Counted from the first letter of the stretch, positions 53,516 to 61,441 are shown. The stretch: 64,000 nucleotides of DNA from Saccharothrix sp. HUAS TT1 (GCF_040744945.1 NZ_CP160453.1:7564001-7628000); one strand, 5' to 3'. Translations and numbers: made by a program. The notes: generated from the letters alone by a model not told the origin.

Positions 53516-53878
53516 ATGGCCACCGTGGAGCTGACCGCGGAGAACTTCGACGAGGTTGTCGGCGGCTCCGAGATGGTCCTGGTCGACTTCTGGGCGGGCT
53601 GGTGCGGGCCCTGCGTCCAGTTCGCCCCGACCTACGAGAAGGCCGCGGAGAAGCACTCCGACATCGTGTTCGGCAAGGTCGACACCGAGGCGCAGCAGCA
53701 GCTCGCCGCGGCGTTCGAGATCCGGTCGATCCCGACCCTGATGATCGTGCGCGACGGCGTCGTGCTCTACGCGCAGCCCGGCGCTCTGCCGCCCGCCGCC
53801 CTGGAGGACCTGATCGAGCAGGCCCGCAAGGTCGACATGGAGGACGTGCGCAAGCAGGTCGCCGAGAAGAAGGGCTGA
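53516..53878 (+). CDS. trxA: Thioredoxin
   Basis: 120 residues, thioredoxin fold with the active site FWAGWCGPCVQFAP at residues 25-38 and the cis-Pro loop SIPTLMIV. A C-terminal extension (KVDMEDVRKQVAEKKG) is common in actinomycete copies. General thiol-disulfide reductase. ATG at 53516 with GAGGAGG upstream. No thioredoxin reductase nearby. Confidence 0.93.
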   Translation: MATVELTAENFDEVVGGSEMVLVDFWAGWCGPCVQFAPTYEKAAEKHSDIVFGKVDTEAQQQLAAAFEIRSIPTLMIVRDGVVLYAQPGALPPAALEDLIEQARKVDMEDVRKQVAEKKG

Positions 53879-53906
53879 CCCGCCCGGCCGCGAGGCCGCG
53901 GGTCAG
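53875..53906. terminator. Bidirectional terminator containing both stop codons
   Basis: CTGACCCGC (53875-53883) pairs with GCGGGTCAG (53898-53906). The trxA TGA lies in the left arm and the BrkB-like TGA, on the other strand, in the right arm. Confidence 0.65.
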
Positions 53907-54829
53907 TCCATCGCCGAGGTGTCGCGGGGCGGGGCCACCGGGTCCTGCCCCGCGGACTCCCCGGAGGCCATCCGCCGGCCCCGCTCCAGCTCCGCGTCCA
54001 GTTCCGCGCCGAGCAGCAGGGCCAGGTTCGAGATCCACAGCCAGACCAGGAAGATGATCACACCGGCGAGCGAGCCGTAGGTCTTGTTGTACGAGCCGAA
54101 GTTCGCCACGTAGAACGCGAAGCCCAGCGACGCGGCGACCCACACCACCACGGTCAGCAGGCCGCCCGGCGTGATCCACAGGAAGCTCGGCTGCCGCACG
54201 TTCGGCGAGGCCCAGAACAGCAGGCCGATCGCCAGGCTCGCCAGCAGGAACAGCACCGGCCACTTGGCGATGTCCCACACGGAGACGAACGTCGAGCCGA
54301 GGCCGAGCAGGTCGCCCAGCCACTGCGCCACCCCGCCGGTGAGCGTCACGCCCAGCGCCGTGATCGCCAGCAGCACCACCACCCCGACGGTCAGGCCGAG
54401 CCGCAGCGGGATGACCTTCCAGAACGGGCGCCCCTCCTCGACGTCGTAGATCGAGTTCGAGGCGCGCATGAACGCGCCGACGTACCCCGAGGCCGACCAC
54501 AGCGCGGTCACCAGGCCGACGATCGCCAGCAGGCCGCTGGCCTGCGACTTCTGCAGGTTCTCGATGCCGCCCGCGATGAAGTCCTTCGCCTCGCCGGGCC
54601 CCAGCATGTCCAGGCTGTCCACAATGGATTGCGTCGCGCTCGGCCCGAGCAGGCCGAGCAGCGAGACCAGCAGCAGCAGGCCCGGGAACAGCGACAGCAC
54701 CGCGTAGTAGGTGAGGGCGGCGGCCCAGTCGGTGAGGTTGTCGTCGTTGAACTCCTTGACCGTCCGCTTGAGGACGGCCAGCCAGGACCGCTTGGGCAGT
54801 TGGGTCGGTGCCTCCGGTGCGTGCGCCAT
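53903..54829 (-). CDS. YihY/BrkB family membrane protein
   Basis: 308 residues, six helices; TDWAAALTYYAVLSLFPGLL is the family signature, followed by SGYVGAFMRASNSIYDVEE and GSYNKTYGSLAGVIIFLVWLW in pieces. Often annotated as ribonuclease BN, wrongly; role unknown, possibly lipid or envelope transport. ATG at 54829 with AGGGGAA upstream. Divergent from the holin operon. Confidence 0.88.
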   Translation of the reverse strand: MAHAPEAPTQLPKRSWLAVLKRTVKEFNDDNLTDWAAALTYYAVLSLFPGLLLLVSLLGLLGPSATQSIVDSLDMLGPGEAKDFIAGGIENLQKSQASGLLAIVGLVTALWSASGYVGAFMRASNSIYDVEEGRPFWKVIPLRLGLTVGVVVLLAITALGVTLTGGVAQWLGDLLGLGSTFVSVWDIAKWPVLFLLASLAIGLLFWASPNVRQPSFLWITPGGLLTVVVWVAASLGFAFYVANFGSYNKTYGSLAGVIIFLVWLWISNLALLLGAELDAELERGRRMASGESAGQDPVAPPRDTSAMD

Positions 54830-54856
54830 GGGCGACGGGTTTCCCCTGAAAAACGG

Positions 54857-54882
54857 GCGTACACCCACACGTTTGTGGGTAA
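54857..54882 (+). promoter_or_regulatory. Possible SigB-like promoter of the holin-DUF3618-DUF4235 operon
   Basis: GCGT (54857-54860), 16-nt spacer, GGGTAA (54877-54882), 31 bp before the ATG at 54914. Confidence 0.35.
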
Positions 54883-54913
54883 TCGGGGGACGAGCTGGAG
54901 AGAGGAGACGGCC

Positions 54914-55345
54914 ATGAGTCACGTCGCTGCCACACCGGCGGCCGACCACCGCGTCACCGATCGGGAGCCGTCCACCGCCGAGCTGGTGCACCGGCTGTCC
55001 GAGCAGGTCAGCAGGCTGGCGCGGGACGAGATCCGACTGGCCGCGGCCGAGCTGCGCACGAAGGGCAAGCGCGTGGGCACGGGGGCCGGGCTGCTGGGCG
55101 GCGCGGGCGTGCTGGCCTGGTTCGGGTTGATGACGGTGATCGCGGGCCTGGTGCTGCTGCTGGCCACCGCCATGCCGGCGTGGATCGCGGCGTTCGTGGT
55201 CGCGGTGGCCGTGCTCGCCGTCGCGGGCGTGCTGGCGCTGGTCGGGCGCAAGCAGATCGAGCGCGGCACGCCGCCCGTGCCGGAAGAGGCCATTGCGGGT
55301 GTCAAGCAGGACATCGCCACCGTGAGCGAGAGGGCACACCGATGA
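54914..55345 (+). CDS. Phage-holin-family (YqjE-like) membrane protein
   Basis: 143 residues: STAELVHRLSEQVSRLARDE is the conserved amphipathic start, then two transmembrane helices (about 58-82 and 90-112). Despite the name it is not a lysis gene; it occurs with DUF3618 and DUF4235 in actinomycetes and is thought to act at the membrane under stress. ATG at 54914 with GAGAGGAGA; ATGA overlap with the next gene. Confidence 0.85.
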   Translation: MSHVAATPAADHRVTDREPSTAELVHRLSEQVSRLARDEIRLAAAELRTKGKRVGTGAGLLGGAGVLAWFGLMTVIAGLVLLLATAMPAWIAAFVVAVAVLAVAGVLALVGRKQIERGTPPVPEEAIAGVKQDIATVSERAHR

Positions 55346-56007
55346 GCGGCAAGGACGTCCCGAAGGACCCGGACGAGCTGCGCGCCGATGTCGAGCAGAC
55401 CCGGCGGGAGCTGGGCGACACCGTGGAGGCGCTGGCGCACAAGGCCGACGTGCCCGGACGGGTGAAGAACAAGGCGCACGAAGGGGTGGAGCAGGTGAAG
55501 GAGACCGCTACGCGGGCCAACGCGGCGGTGTCGGCGGCCGCGGGCAAGACGACCGCCAAGGTCGGCCACGCCGCCGGGAAGGCGGGCGAGCAGGTCAACA
55601 AGGCGGGCGCCGCCGCAGGCGCCGCTGTGGGCGAGAAGGCCGCCGCGATCGGCGAGAAGGCCGGCGCCGTGGCCACCCAGGTGGGCGCCAAGGCCACCGA
55701 GGTCGCCGAGCAGGTCGGCAGCAAGGCCAGTGCGGTCGCGGGCCAGGTGGGCGCCAAGGCCGGTGAGGTCGCCGAGCAGGTCGGGACGAGGGCCGGCGCC
55801 GTCGCGGGCCAGGTCGGGACGAAGGCGAGCGAGGTCGGCGCGAAGGCGGGCGAGGTCGCCACCCAGGCCGTCGAATCCCTCCCGCCGCCCGTCCAGCAGC
55901 GCGTCGAGCAGGGCGTTCAGCAGGCGCGCAAGCACCCGGCCGCCGTTGCCGCCGCCGTCGTGGCGACCGTGCTGGTGCTGTGGAAGCTCCTGCGGAGGGG
56001 GCGGTGA
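55342..56007 (+). CDS. DUF3618 protein with LEA-like repeats
   Basis: 221 residues. DPDELRADVEQTRRELGDTV is the DUF3618 signature (residues 8-27). Residues about 75-190 are degenerate 11-residue repeats rich in Ala, Gly, Lys and Val (forms of VAEQVGxKAGA), which should give an amphipathic helix like LEA proteins; a C-terminal helix (AAVAAAVVATVLVLWKLL) anchors it. Coupled to both neighbours by 4-nt overlaps. Confidence 0.85.
   Translation: MSGKDVPKDPDELRADVEQTRRELGDTVEALAHKADVPGRVKNKAHEGVEQVKETATRANAAVSAAAGKTTAKVGHAAGKAGEQVNKAGAAAGAAVGEKAAAIGEKAGAVATQVGAKATEVAEQVGSKASAVAGQVGAKAGEVAEQVGTRAGAVAGQVGTKASEVGAKAGEVATQAVESLPPPVQQRVEQGVQQARKHPAAVAAAVVATVLVLWKLLRRGR
55561..55868 (+). repeat. Coding tandem repeats in the DUF3618 gene
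   Basis: Degenerate 33/66-bp units (GGC-CAGGTGGGC-type blocks) encode the 11-residue LEA-like repeats; a region prone to length change and to assembly error. Confidence 0.6.
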
Positions 56008-56291
56008 ACGTGAACAAGCTCCTCTACCGCCCGCTCGGCATGCTGTTCGGCGTGCTCGGCGGTCTGGCCGCGAGCGCGTTGTTCGGCCAGGTCTGGAAGC
56101 TGATGACCGGCACCAAGGAAGCCCCGACCCCGACCCAGAAGGACCGGAGCTGGGGCGAGGTGCTGCTGGCGGCGTCCATCCAGGGCGCGATCTTCGGCCT
56201 GGTGAAGGCCGCGATCGACCGGGGTGGCGCGACCGGCTACGACAAGCTCACCGGCGAGTGGCCCGGTGACACGAACAAGTACGTCGACTGA
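56004..56291 (+). CDS. DUF4235 membrane protein
   Basis: 95 residues: LYRPLGMLFGVLGGLAASALF and AASIQGAIFGLVKAAIDRGG form two helices, with GTNKYVD-like tail typical of DUF4235. GTG at 56004 overlaps the DUF3618 stop (GTGA); GTG at 56010 is an alternative. End of a three-gene operon. Confidence 0.85.
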   Translation: MNVNKLLYRPLGMLFGVLGGLAASALFGQVWKLMTGTKEAPTPTQKDRSWGEVLLAASIQGAIFGLVKAAIDRGGATGYDKLTGEWPGDTNKYVD

Positions 56292-56299
56292 CGCGCCAC

Positions 56300-56323
56300 G
56301 GGCCGGCCCTCCGGGGCCGGCCC
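56300..56323. terminator. Terminator of the holin operon
   Basis: GGGCCGGCCC repeated around a TCCG loop (56300-56309, 56314-56323), 8 bp after the stop. Confidence 0.6.
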
Positions 56324-56400
56324 TACCGGCATTGGAACCAGCGCCGCTGGATCAACCAGCTCCGCCGGAATTCCCGGCTTCGAGGCAGCTTCCCCAGTGC

Positions 56401-56568
56401 CTAGGAGGGCGGCTCGTCCTCCTCGCCCTCCCCACGCCGCTCACCTTCTTCGAGGAACTGCTCCGGGTCCACGTCGAGGTCGGGCGGCTCCGGCGTGCCC
56501 GGCGAGCGGGGCGGGTCGGGGTTGATGCGTTCTGACTCGTTCGAGTCCTCTTCGAGCGGGTTGGTCAT
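56401..56568 (-). CDS. 55-aa acidic proline-rich protein
   Basis: Begins M-T-N-P-L-E-E-D-S-N, followed by RINPDPPRSPGTPEPPDLD and an acidic end; 17 Asp/Glu in 55 residues, no Cys and no membrane segment. Likely disordered. The ATG at 56568 is 9 bp after a good SigB-like -10, and the coding frame is clean to the TAG at 56401. I do not recognise the family. Confidence 0.6.
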   Translation of the reverse strand: MTNPLEEDSNESERINPDPPRSPGTPEPPDLDVDPEQFLEEGERRGEGEEDEPPS

Positions 56569-56577
56569 GCGCTCGAA

Positions 56578-56603
56578 GTACCCGCGCTCAGCCGATCAGA
56601 ACC
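56578..56603 (-). promoter_or_regulatory. SigB-like promoter of the 55-aa acidic protein
   Basis: Minus strand GGTT (56600-56603), 16-nt spacer, GGGTAC (56578-56583). Confidence 0.5.
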
Positions 56604-56656
56604 AGTCCGACCAGAACCGGGCGCATCAGAACCGGGGCGCGTCAGAACCGGGGCGC
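56604..56656. repeat. Short tandem repeat CAGAACCGGGGCGCGT
   Basis: Three near-identical 16-18 bp copies between the small acidic gene and the end of the enoyl-CoA hydratase gene; the last copy includes the hydratase stop. Confidence 0.5.
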
Positions 56657-57403
56657 GCGCTTCTCCAGGAACGCCGCCACGCCCTCCGCGTACTCCGCGC
56701 TGTGCACCGCCTCCTCGTACAGCGCGCGCACGACGTCATCCTCACCGTGCTGACCGTCCGCCACCCGGTTCACGATCTGCTTCGCGCCGCGAACGCTGAC
56801 CTGCGCCCGCGCGGCGATCGTGCCCGCCAGTTCCGCGACCCGCGCCTCCAGCGCGTCCGCCGGGTGCACCTCGTTGACCAGGCCGATCCTCAGCGCGGTG
56901 GCCGCGTCGACGATCTCGCCGCTGAACAGGATCTGCTTGGCCCACGCCGGGCCGACCACGTCGACCAGCTGCTTGGTGGAGGTGGCGGTGTAGACGATGC
57001 CGAGCTTGGCGGGCGTGATGCCGAACCGGGCGTCCGCCGCGGCCACCCGCAGGTCGCAGGCCAGGGCGATCTCGCAGCCGCCGCCGACGCAGAAGCCGGT
57101 GATCGCGGCGATGGTCGGCTTGCCGAGGGTGGAGATGGCGCGTTCGCCGTCGTGCACGGCCTCGCTGTACCGGGCCGCGCCGTCCGCGCCCCTGCGGAGG
57201 GTGGAGAACTCGCTGATGTCCGCGCCCGCCGAGAAGTGCTCGCCACCCCGGACGACCAGGACGCGCACCGAGTCGTCGTCCGCCACCTCCGCCATGAGGC
57301 CGGGCAGGGCGGACCACATGTCGTAGCTCATGGCGTTGCGCTTGGCCGGGCGGTCGATGGTCAACGTCGCCACCGGACCGGCGGTGTCGAGCCTCAGCGT
57401 CAT
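56642..57403 (-). CDS. Enoyl-CoA hydratase/isomerase family protein
   Basis: 253-residue crotonase fold: HFSAGADISEF oxyanion loop, TGFCVGGGCEIALACDL with the first Glu. The second catalytic Glu (PE in FGxPE) is missing: FGITPAKLG. So it may be an isomerase or another crotonase-type enzyme, not a true hydratase. ATG at 57403. Confidence 0.85.
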   Translation of the reverse strand: MTLRLDTAGPVATLTIDRPAKRNAMSYDMWSALPGLMAEVADDDSVRVLVVRGGEHFSAGADISEFSTLRRGADGAARYSEAVHDGERAISTLGKPTIAAITGFCVGGGCEIALACDLRVAAADARFGITPAKLGIVYTATSTKQLVDVVGPAWAKQILFSGEIVDAATALRIGLVNEVHPADALEARVAELAGTIAARAQVSVRGAKQIVNRVADGQHGEDDVVRALYEEAVHSAEYAEGVAAFLEKRAPRF

Positions 57404-57449
57404 CAGCGCAGGGTAAGCCCGCAGTTCGCGGCGGCCGGTGTGAGGGCGC

Positions 57450-58082
57450 TCACGCCAGCAGGTGGAACGCGAGCCCGCCGACCACCGCGCCCATCACCGA
57501 GCCGATGATGACCTGCGGCTTCGTGTGGTCGCCGAGCACGACTCGCGACCAGGCCACCAACGCCACCAGCGGCGCGGCGAGCAGCACCCACGGGCCGTAG
57601 GTGATCGCCAGGATCGCCACCGCACCGGCCGCGACCGCCGCGTGGAAGGAGACCTTCCAACCGCGCGCGCCGTTCACCGGCAGGACGAACGTCACCACCA
57701 GGCACAGCAGCAGGCTGAGGAACATCGCCAGGGCCAGCGCCACCATGGCCCGCGGCGCGCCGCCGAGCACCAGCGCGGCGATGCCGACGCCGAGCGAGCC
57801 CGCGACGACCAGCAGCGGCACCAGCCGCCCCTCGCGGTTCGTGACGTGGTGCCCCTCCCACCGCCCCCGCCGCGCGCCGCGCACGACCACGGCCATGGGC
57901 ACGACCGACCCGGTCACCCCGACGACCAACCCCCACAGCAGGCCCTCGCCGATGCTCCCGGTGGCCTCCCACGCCACCAGCAGCGGCAGCCCCAGCACCA
58001 ACACCCAGGGCGCCAACACCTCGGTGACCACCCGCGCCACCGACTCCCGAGCCGCCGACTCCCCCGCCACCCGCACCGTCAC
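57450..58082 (-). CDS. PAP2-like membrane phosphatase homologue
   Basis: 210 residues, about five or six helices. WKVSFHAAVAAGAV matches the PAP2 SxH block and SRVVLGDHTKPQVIIGS the SRxxxxxHxxxQ block, with Gln for the usual Asp; the first motif is reduced to NREGR. Lipid-phosphate phosphatase or inactive homologue. GTG at 58082. Confidence 0.7.
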   Translation of the reverse strand: MTVRVAGESAARESVARVVTEVLAPWVLVLGLPLLVAWEATGSIGEGLLWGLVVGVTGSVVPMAVVVRGARRGRWEGHHVTNREGRLVPLLVVAGSLGVGIAALVLGGAPRAMVALALAMFLSLLLCLVVTFVLPVNGARGWKVSFHAAVAAGAVAILAITYGPWVLLAAPLVALVAWSRVVLGDHTKPQVIIGSVMGAVVGGLAFHLLA

Positions 58083-58096
58083 CCCCGCACCTTAGC

Positions 58097-58285
58097 CCCG
58101 CGTGTCCTACGTCCACGTCCCGCGTGTCCTACGTTCGCGACCCCCGAATTCAACACTCAGGTCGGCCGGTCGGCGTTCTGAGCGTTGAACTCAGGGGTCC
58201 TGAACGTAGGACACGCAGGGCGCGAACGTAGGACACGCGGGTCGGGAACGTGGGACACGCGGGGCGTGGGGGTTCGACTCGCGGG
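58097..58285. repeat. Nested inverted-repeat element, copy B
   Basis: Left units (58097-58117, 58119-58139, 58141-58160) mirror right units (58178-58197, 58198-58218, 58220-58241), plus extra units to 58285. Unit form CGAACGTAGGACACGCGGG, and inner pair CAACACTCAG/CTGAGCGTTG. Folds as a long stem-loop with an about 17-nt centre. Intergenic, between the PAP2-like start and the end of the secreted protein gene. Related to 22925-23070. Confidence 0.8.
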
Positions 58286-59218
58286 TTAGCGGTAGGCGTT
58301 GCGGGTGTAGGTGAGGCTGAAGTCGCCGCGGTTGGCGAAGTAGGCGGAGACCAGGTAGGCCGGGTCGGTGGCCAGCACGCCGCGCGGGAGGTCGCTGCCG
58401 TCGTTGGCGTCGTCCCAGCCCCAGGCGCTGTTGGCGGCGTTGTCCTTGCCGTTGTCACCGCGGAACGTGCCCCAGCTCGCGAACGTCGTGGAGCTGTTGC
58501 GCTGCGCCCACAAGCCGCCGGCGGCGAAGGTGTCCACCAGCCGGTAGCCGACCGACCGGTCGTTGCCGCCGGACGGCACCTCGCCGGTCGCGCTCGGCAC
58601 GTACACGACGCCGTCGCCGCCCGGGAACTCCGTGCCGTTCCACGCGTACAGGCCGTGCCCCTTGGCCTCCTGGCGCGTGGTCGGCCGGACGCCGTCCAGC
58701 CGCAACGTGCCGTCCAGGCCCTCCCGACCCGCCGTGAACGTGCTGCCGGCCGGCACGTACGAGTAGAAGTCGCTGTGCGCGACCGTCACCACCGCTTCGA
58801 GCTTGCCGAACGGGGAACCGTCCTTGCGGACCGTGGCGAGCATGCCCTCCATGTCATTCTCATGGGTGAACAACGCGAACGGATCGGGGTAGTCCTCCCA
58901 GTCGCGCGGGTGGTAGAAGCTGTAGACCAGGAACCAGTGCGTCGAGGTCTCCACCACCGAGTAGTACGCGGCGCCGGTGAGGCGGGCGAGCGAATCGTCC
59001 TGCGCCTCCCAGTTGTTCTGGGTGTTCCACTCGCCGTCGAAGTCCACAGCGGACAGGTAGTCGGCGTCGTAGTCGGACGAGTCGGTGTCCTGGTAGTGGA
59101 CCGGCGCCCAGTGGAACGCCAGTTCCGCGTCGGTCGCCGCGTGGGCGGGGGTCGTGGCGAGCGTCGAGAGCGCGACGGCCGCGATCAGGGACGCGGCGAT
59201 CTTGCGTGCAGGGGACAT
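58286..59218 (-). CDS. Secreted protein of unknown function (HENDxEG motif)
   Basis: 310 residues. Sec signal peptide (RKIAASLIAAVALSTLATT, cleavage after AHA). The mature part has FHWAPVHYQD, HWFLVYSFYHPRDWED and THENDMEGMLATV, blocks that recall Vps62-like/DUF946 or necrosis-inducing-type secreted proteins, but I cannot name the family with confidence. HEND may bind a metal. ATG at 59218 with GGAGAGG-type site. Confidence 0.75.
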   Translation of the reverse strand: MSPARKIAASLIAAVALSTLATTPAHAATDAELAFHWAPVHYQDTDSSDYDADYLSAVDFDGEWNTQNNWEAQDDSLARLTGAAYYSVVETSTHWFLVYSFYHPRDWEDYPDPFALFTHENDMEGMLATVRKDGSPFGKLEAVVTVAHSDFYSYVPAGSTFTAGREGLDGTLRLDGVRPTTRQEAKGHGLYAWNGTEFPGGDGVVYVPSATGEVPSGGNDRSVGYRLVDTFAAGGLWAQRNSSTTFASWGTFRGDNGKDNAANSAWGWDDANDGSDLPRGVLATDPAYLVSAYFANRGDFSLTYTRNAYR

Positions 59219-59301
59219 GCTCCACCTCTCCGTCAGGGATGCCCGTGGGAGCCAACGGGCCGCACTGGCCTTGAGGTGAAGAGGTTGCCGACTCCGGCAG
59301 C

Positions 59302-59326
59302 GATCCGGGTGATCGTTCACCGGATC
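59302..59326. promoter_or_regulatory. Inverted repeat upstream of the secreted protein gene
   Basis: GATCCGGGTGA-TCGT-TCACCGGATC (one bulged G), 84 bp before the gene; possible operator. Confidence 0.4.
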
Positions 59327-59368
59327 GCCATCGTCAGCGGCCGAGGATCCTTCGGGGTGCCGCACGCG

Positions 59369-59405
59369 GGGCGGACCGGGGCGGGCGAAGTGCCCCGGTC
59401 CGCCC
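59369..59405. terminator. Strong hairpin between GNAT and secreted protein genes
   Basis: Perfect 14-bp stem (59369-59382 and 59392-59405), 9-nt loop, about 170 bp after the GNAT stop. The remaining bases of the 59219-59571 gap hold only the low-confidence 19-aa ORF. Confidence 0.65.
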
Positions 59406-59508
59406 GCGCAAGCGCCTCGTCGTGCTCCGGAAGGCGCCGTTCGCGACGACTCCGTTCACCGCGGCGTGGAACGCGAGCGGCGAGCCCGATCGCACCCGCC
59501 GGACCGCC

Positions 59509-59568
59509 TCACCCCGACACCACCAGGGCGAGCAGCGTGATCAGCATCAACAGCCTCCGCGCGGACAC
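59509..59568 (-). CDS. Possible 19-aa hydrophobic peptide
   Basis: GTG at 59568, S-A-R-R then a hydrophobic stretch (LLMLITLLALVV). Three bases after the GNAT stop, so possibly coupled. Looks like a small membrane peptide or a signal-peptide remnant; may be chance. Confidence 0.25.
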   Translation of the reverse strand: MSARRLLMLITLLALVVSG

Positions 59569-59571
59569 GGG

Positions 59572-60048
59572 CTACCTCAGGTCCTTCTCGAACGGCAGTG
59601 GTCCGATCGTGAGCGGGTCGGCGGTCAGGTCGAACAGCGGCCGGTAGCCCGCGGCCAGGTACAGGCCCGCGGCCTCCGGCTGCCGCGGGCCGGTGGTCAG
59701 GTAGAGGCGCCGGTAGCCGAACGCGACGGCGTCGTGCTCCAGTTCGGCGAGCACCCGGCGGCCGAGCCCCCGCCTGCGGTGCCGCGAGTGGGTCCAGATC
59801 CGCTTCAGCTCGGCGGTGCGCTCGTCGTGCCGCATGAACGCGCCACCGGCCACCGCCCGGCCGTCCTCGACCAGCAGCACGAGCGTGCCGTGCGGCGGTG
59901 CGAAGGCGGCCGGCTCGAACCGGTCCACCTCCGCCCGCGCCCCCTCGCCGTAGCGGGACACGTACTCGCGCGTCAACTCCTCCTTCAACGGCGTCGTGAC
60001 CGGGTCGTCCCACCCCACCCGGATGACGGTCAGCGTGTCCGCGGTCAT
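59572..60048 (-). CDS. GNAT family N-acetyltransferase
   Basis: 158 residues: acetyl-CoA loop HSRHRRRGLGRRVLAELE and C-terminal YLTTGPRQPEAAGLYLAAGY. Acts on a small molecule, unknown. ATG at 60048 overlaps the LLM monooxygenase stop by 4 nt, so the two probably work together. Confidence 0.85.
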   Translation of the reverse strand: MTADTLTVIRVGWDDPVTTPLKEELTREYVSRYGEGARAEVDRFEPAAFAPPHGTLVLLVEDGRAVAGGAFMRHDERTAELKRIWTHSRHRRRGLGRRVLAELEHDAVAFGYRRLYLTTGPRQPEAAGLYLAAGYRPLFDLTADPLTIGPLPFEKDLR

Positions 60049-61184
60049 CCGCCCACCGCGATCCCACGACGCGGCGGCACGACCTCGACGACGCGTTCCC
60101 GATCGCGCTTGGCGACCTCCTCGCGCACGATCGGGATCACGTGCCTGCCGAACTCGATCGTGTCGTCGACCATGTCGTACCCGCGGGCGGACAGGATGTC
60201 GACGCCCAGGTCGTAGTAGTCCAGCAACGCCTGCGCCACCGTCTCGGGCGTGCCGACGAGCGCGTTGGAGTTGCCCGCGCCACCGGTGGCCGCGGCGGTC
60301 GGCGTCCACAGCGCGCGGTCGAAGCGCTCACCTCGCTCGGCGATCTCCAGCAACCGCTGCGAGCCGGTGTTCTCCGGGTCCTTCAGGGGGTGCCTGCGGG
60401 TGAGGGGGTTCGCGCCACCGGTGCGCTCCCGGATCGCGGCCACCGTGCGGTGCGCCTTCTCCCAGGCCAGTTCCTCGGTCGCGCCGAGGATGGGCCGGAA
60501 GGCCACCTGGATGCGCGGCACGTCGGTGCGACCGGCGTCGCGCGCGGCCTGCCGCACCGACTCGATCTGCGCGGCCGTGTCCGCCAGCGGTTCGCCCCAC
60601 AGGCAGAAGATGTCCGCTTCGGCGCCACCCGCCCGGTACGCGGCCGGTGACGAGCCGCCGAACGACACCAGGGGCCGCGGCTGCTGCACGGGGAACACGT
60701 CGCTCACGAAGTCGGCGAACCGGTAGTGCTCGCCCTCGTGGTCGAACGGCTCGCGCGACGTCCACGCCCGCTTGACGATTCGGATGTACTCCTCGGTGCG
60801 CGAGTACCGCTGGTCCTTGGTGAGGTAGTCGCCTTCGCGCCGCTGCTCGTGGTCCGTGCCGCCGGTGATGAAGTGCACCGTCAGCCGACCGTCGCTGATC
60901 CGGTCCAGCGTGGCGAACGTCTTCGCGGCGAACGTCGGGTAGGACACGTTCGGCCGGTGGGCCAGCAGGATCTGCAGCCTGTCCAGCTTGGTGGCGACGT
61001 ACGCGGCGACCTGCGCGGGCTCGGGCGAACCGGAGCCGTACGCGAACAGGACCCGGTCCCAGCCGTGCTCTTCGTGCGCGCGGGCCAACCGCAGCGTGTA
61101 GTCCTTGTCGAACGACGAGCCGCTGCGCGGGTGCGTCTCGGAACCGTCGTTGGTGCCGCCGATCCCCAGGAACTCAACAGGCAC
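60045..61184 (-). CDS. LLM class flavin-dependent monooxygenase (SsuD-like)
   Basis: 379-residue bacterial luciferase-like enzyme of alkanesulfonate monooxygenase length. FDKDYTLRLARAHEEHGWDR, LQILLAHRPNVSYPTFAAKT, TLDRISDGRLTVHFITGGTD and the flavin region RRHPLKDPENTGS are typical. Needs FMNH2 from a reductase. GTG at 61184 is chosen: GGAAGG lies 8 bp upstream, whereas the ATG at 61199 is preceded by pyrimidines. Operon with GNAT. Confidence 0.87.
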   Translation of the reverse strand: MPVEFLGIGGTNDGSETHPRSGSSFDKDYTLRLARAHEEHGWDRVLFAYGSGSPEPAQVAAYVATKLDRLQILLAHRPNVSYPTFAAKTFATLDRISDGRLTVHFITGGTDHEQRREGDYLTKDQRYSRTEEYIRIVKRAWTSREPFDHEGEHYRFADFVSDVFPVQQPRPLVSFGGSSPAAYRAGGAEADIFCLWGEPLADTAAQIESVRQAARDAGRTDVPRIQVAFRPILGATEELAWEKAHRTVAAIRERTGGANPLTRRHPLKDPENTGSQRLLEIAERGERFDRALWTPTAAATGGAGNSNALVGTPETVAQALLDYYDLGVDILSARGYDMVDDTIEFGRHVIPIVREEVAKRDRERVVEVVPPRRGIAVGG

Positions 61185-61222
61185 GGCAAAACCTTCCATC
61201 AGGAGGGGAGGACGTCGACGCA

Positions 61223-61404
61223 CGGCGTTGAGGGAGACGCGGGGCTTCGACGGAACGGGATCAACCAGTCTGCGAACGATCTCCAGTTGAGCAGCGGCGG
61301 GAACGACCGTCAACGAGGTCCGATCGCCGTCCAGATACCGGAATGCCTTGACGCGCCTCGTCGGGACGCGCTTACGATCACCGCGCGGCGTTGAGGGACG
61401 CGGC
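61223..61404. repeat. Direct repeat pair CGGCGTTGAGGGA(GA)CGCGG
   Basis: Copies at 61223-61242 and 61387-61404, one on each side of the divergent promoter region. Could be binding sites for a shared regulator. Confidence 0.5.
61348..61378 (+). promoter_or_regulatory. Possible sigma-70-type promoter of the FAD/NAD(P) gene pair
   Basis: TTGACG (61348-61353), 19-nt spacer, TACGAT (61373-61378). Spacing one longer than usual. Confidence 0.35.
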
Positions 61405-61441
61405 ACCCCACCGTGATCCCTCTTCCTCTTCGGAGCAGCCG

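Noticed and set aside
54914..55345. Phage lysis gene, from the holin family name
   Set aside because: No endolysin or phage genes nearby; the operon with DUF3618 and DUF4235 is a chromosomal actinomycete set.
59219..59571. A longer secreted protein start at 59365
   Set aside because: It would place over 45 charged residues before a perfect signal peptide and cross an inverted repeat.
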